This document shows, piece by piece, positions 61,971-64,000 of a stretch of DNA of 64,000 nucleotides. The stretch covers positions 434,001 through 498,000 of the forward strand of contig NC_063075.1 of NCBI RefSeq assembly GCF_022605165.1, written 5' to 3'. The notes under the pieces are model-generated. The model worked only from the letters and a program-made list of their open reading frames with translations. It ran no database searches and was not told where the DNA came from. Every line of letters begins with the position of its first letter. Within the stretch, counting starts at the first letter, position 1. Position numbers and translations under genes: made by a program. This DNA is from Purpureocillium takamizusanense (lineage: Eukaryota; Ascomycota; Sordariomycetes; Hypocreales; Ophiocordycipitaceae).

Positions 61971-62295
61971 ATGAAGGCCAGCCAACCCCTCCCCTTCCCC
62001 TCCCGCGGGAGACTGTGTGAAACATGAGGCTAACAAGCTTTGCCGCGTACTGCAGACCGCAGGATCTGTGCTACTCCTGACCCTCTTGACGTGGTCGACC
62101 CACGTCCTACCGGCCATGGCAGCGCCGCCAACACCAAGCACAAAGCCCACGTACAACGCTGGCTGGACCCTATCCTGCGACGGGGAGTGGGCAAATAAGT
62201 GCCGCTTGGATATCAACACGAGCTGCAACGCCGGGGAAGCACAGTCACGTATTCTGGGGTGCAGCCCCAGGAATTGTAGATGCTATCATTTTTAA
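61971..62295 (+). pseudogene. Small cysteine-rich secreted protein ORF, frame disrupted
   Basis: A leader-like CAA-rich sequence and a good context (TATCAAAATGAAG) precede an ATG at 61,971, but that frame stops after 18 codons. The next frame encodes a hydrophobic stretch (VLLLTLLTWSTHVLPAMA, signal-peptide-like) and a mature part of about 57 residues with six cysteines (...SCDGEW, NKC, TSC, LGC, NCRC). A candidate intron (GTGTGA...GCTAAC...CTGCAG) sits at the junction, but its phase does not connect the two frames. It is either a broken gene, a sequence error, or has an unidentified start. Not similar to any family I know. Confidence 0.4.
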
Positions 62296-63217
62296 AATAT
62301 CAGCATCACTGCATGACAGAGACATGGGGACGAGGGATGGTTGCGCATTGTCAGTGCTGGGATGTTGCAGAACCTCGAGCATCCATCGGACATCGAAGGG
62401 GCTGGAGGAGGCTGCCTGGCAATGAGTCGGCGAGCAAGGGCAGGCAAACCGCCGCTAGGTCTCATAGCCTGTTCCACCCATCTTGCGCACGCAATACAAT
62501 CCGTAAACTAAGTATCAGTTGAGGCCTCACGTGAATACCCTGCTTTGTCCCTATGCCGACTGGACGTGAGCCAAGTGAAAACCTGCGTGATGTCTGGTGC
62601 AGTCGGGGTACTCGTGCAGCACCGCTGAGCTACGAGCACACTGCCAGTCACCTCTATGCAGACGCGCGGCGCGTGCTTCGTATACCCATTTCGGTATTTT
62701 TTTCCTATGTGCTCCCTGCTGAACTGGCTGTTTCCGAGGCACGTGGCAGATGCCGTTCCATGCCCTGTTTTCCACTGGTGCAGCCAAAGAGGCGCTCTTG
62801 CATGTTATGCTGTTGGGGGCTCCTGGGCTGCTGCCCTTGTCCGGGTTCATGATGGGAAAGCCGTTGGGTATGGCCTCATGGTTGACGAGGCGCGTATGGA
62901 TTGATGCCCTGGTGCCCTGTCGTGGCGCAGCAAGTGATGTGCCGTGACATAACAAGACGGGCCTGCCTGAAACCCCGTCTGACCAACCGACCGACCGTTC
63001 CATGCGAACAGCCTGCGTGAAAAGTTGCACGCATGTATGCTGCCTGATGATGTGCCTTGCAGTCGAATCTGCACAGGCGTGTGGCCGGTAGTTGACATGT
63101 GGAAACGTGATGAGCCAAATGGCATATAAAGGTTCAATGGCCGTCTCCGAACAGGCCCTTTGATGGCTTCATGCAACCTCATTTTCACTCACTGCAGCCA
63201 TCACAGTCACCCTCATC
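62296..63217. other. Intergenic region
   Basis: No coding signal. The right end is the promoter of the kinase-like gene, with CATATAAAG near 63,122-63,130 as a possible TATA element, about 90 bases before that ATG. Confidence 0.45.
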
Positions 63218-64000
63218 ATGGCCCCCAAGCCGTTGCTTTCTGCTGCCAGCGCCCTCGCCGCTGCCTCCGCGCTACGAACCGACGGGCAAACCGCCCACCT
63301 CATCCAAGGCACAGAAGACAAGCCCATCCAGTTGGGCCAGACTCAGATCTTCGTCGTGCAGTTCGCCGGAGGCGACGTCTGGGCCGTCCGCATTGCCGTC
63401 CATCAGGACAGCACCCTGTCGCCTGACTCCGTCTCGGATTTGGTCCAACAAGAGGCCGCCACCATCGCCAAGCTCAATGAAGCTGGGTTCCGCTGGGCGC
63501 CAAAGCTTGTCGGCGCGGTGCCCAGCTTCGACAATCCTCTTAGTTATCCGTACATGGTCGTCAGCTGGCTACCGGGTGCCGCGTTAGAGTGGTCCCCGTC
63601 TGCGCTGGCTGATGAGCAGAGACACAGGATTCTTTGCCAGCTCGCAGAGATACAGCTGGAGCTGGCACAATGCACTATTGAAACGAGTCCGGAACCCTGA
63701 TTCCACCCGTTCAAGGAGCCTGGAAGTGTCGATGGCTGACCTGCTGCAGGCACTGAAGCATTGGCCCAACAACACCTGGTGGGCATCGTTGGCAGCAAGG
63801 TCTCGCGCGTAATGAACGGAACGCTTCCTGAGGTGGACCTTCGCAGCTGCTTCGTCCTTCGAGCTCTGCTTCGAAAAGCTGTTTGTATGGAATCGCCACT
63901 CCTTGCGTTGACTCACAGCAACTTGGCCGCGCACAAGATAATCGTGGACGCCGATTGCAACATCACAGGGCAAGTTCCCTAACCAGGACACTCACATACA
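63218..64000 (+). CDS. APH-like phosphotransferase, partial, catalytic loop degenerate
   Basis: Exons 63218-63686 and 63750 to about 63972; the gene is cut by the window edge. The N-lobe is of the aminoglycoside phosphotransferase/choline-kinase-like type: QIFVVQFAGGDVWAVRIAVH, then YPYMVVSWLPGAAL. The catalytic loop reads THSNLAAHKIIVDADCNITG where fungal members usually have H-G-D-x4-N. Here the catalytic Asp is Asn and the metal-binding Asn is Lys, so phosphotransfer is unlikely unless the sequence is in error. The second exon probably ends at a GC-AG type donor (GCAAGT), since the expected continuation of the domain follows ITG. The donor of the first intron (GTCCGG) is weak, so that join is tentative. 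No signal peptide. Confidence 0.65.

Overview
The window comes from a filamentous ascomycete, most likely a Sordariomycete and plausibly Hypocreales. The evidence is short GT-AG introns (about 50-110 bp) with CTGAC/CTAAC branch points, a Zn2Cys6 regulator, a GH18 chitinase, a deuterolysin, a class I-like hydrophobin, an RGS-LOV photoreceptor, and core fungal genes (syntaxin Sed5, a Cla4-type PAK kinase, a CorA transporter). I joined exons by eye from reading frame and splice consensus. Most joins are phase-consistent, and family-typical motifs run across many of them.

Left part (1-30 kb): accessory and gene-poor. At 1.8-10.5 kb lies a compact carbohydrate locus: a secreted DUF4185 protein (the family behind GH183 endo-D-arabinofuranosidases) with a C-terminal carbohydrate-binding-like domain, a Zn2Cys6 regulator, an intracellular DUF2961/GH172 glycosidase, and an eight-exon sugar-porter MFS transporter. 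DUF4185 plus GH172 is the enzyme pair known from bacterial breakdown of mycobacterial D-arabinan. I therefore read this as a candidate fungal D-arabinan utilisation cluster: extracellular endo-cleavage, import, cytosolic exo-hydrolysis, local control. Next come a secreted GH18 (12.2 kb), a deuterolysin M35 protease (15.7 kb), a seven-helix membrane protein (18.1 kb), a carboxymuconolactone-decarboxylase-like protein (19.8 kb), a candidate orphan ORF (20.7 kb), an RGS-LOV blue-light protein resembling Botrytis BcLOV4 (22.1 kb), a 4.4 kb stretch without a credible gene, and a very short hydrophobin (29.2 kb).

Right part (30-64 kb): denser and mostly core. It holds an eight-exon MFS transporter with a dileucine-type N-terminal motif, a 2404-residue disordered protein of unknown function, Sed5, an aldo-keto reductase, a PH-CRIB-kinase PAK, a zinc polyol dehydrogenase (xylitol/sorbitol/arabitol type), a metallo-beta-lactamase-fold protein with an N-terminal zinc ribbon, a CorA-type transporter, an unrecognised 431-residue protein, a frame-disrupted small cysteine-rich secreted ORF, and, cut by the right edge, an APH-like kinase whose catalytic loop has lost its Asp and Asn.

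The aldo-keto reductase and polyol dehydrogenase are the two enzyme types that could route free D-arabinose through D-arabinitol to D-xylulose. They lie 35-40 kb from the glycosidases, so that link is speculative. I recognised no rRNA, tRNA, CRISPR array or intact transposon.
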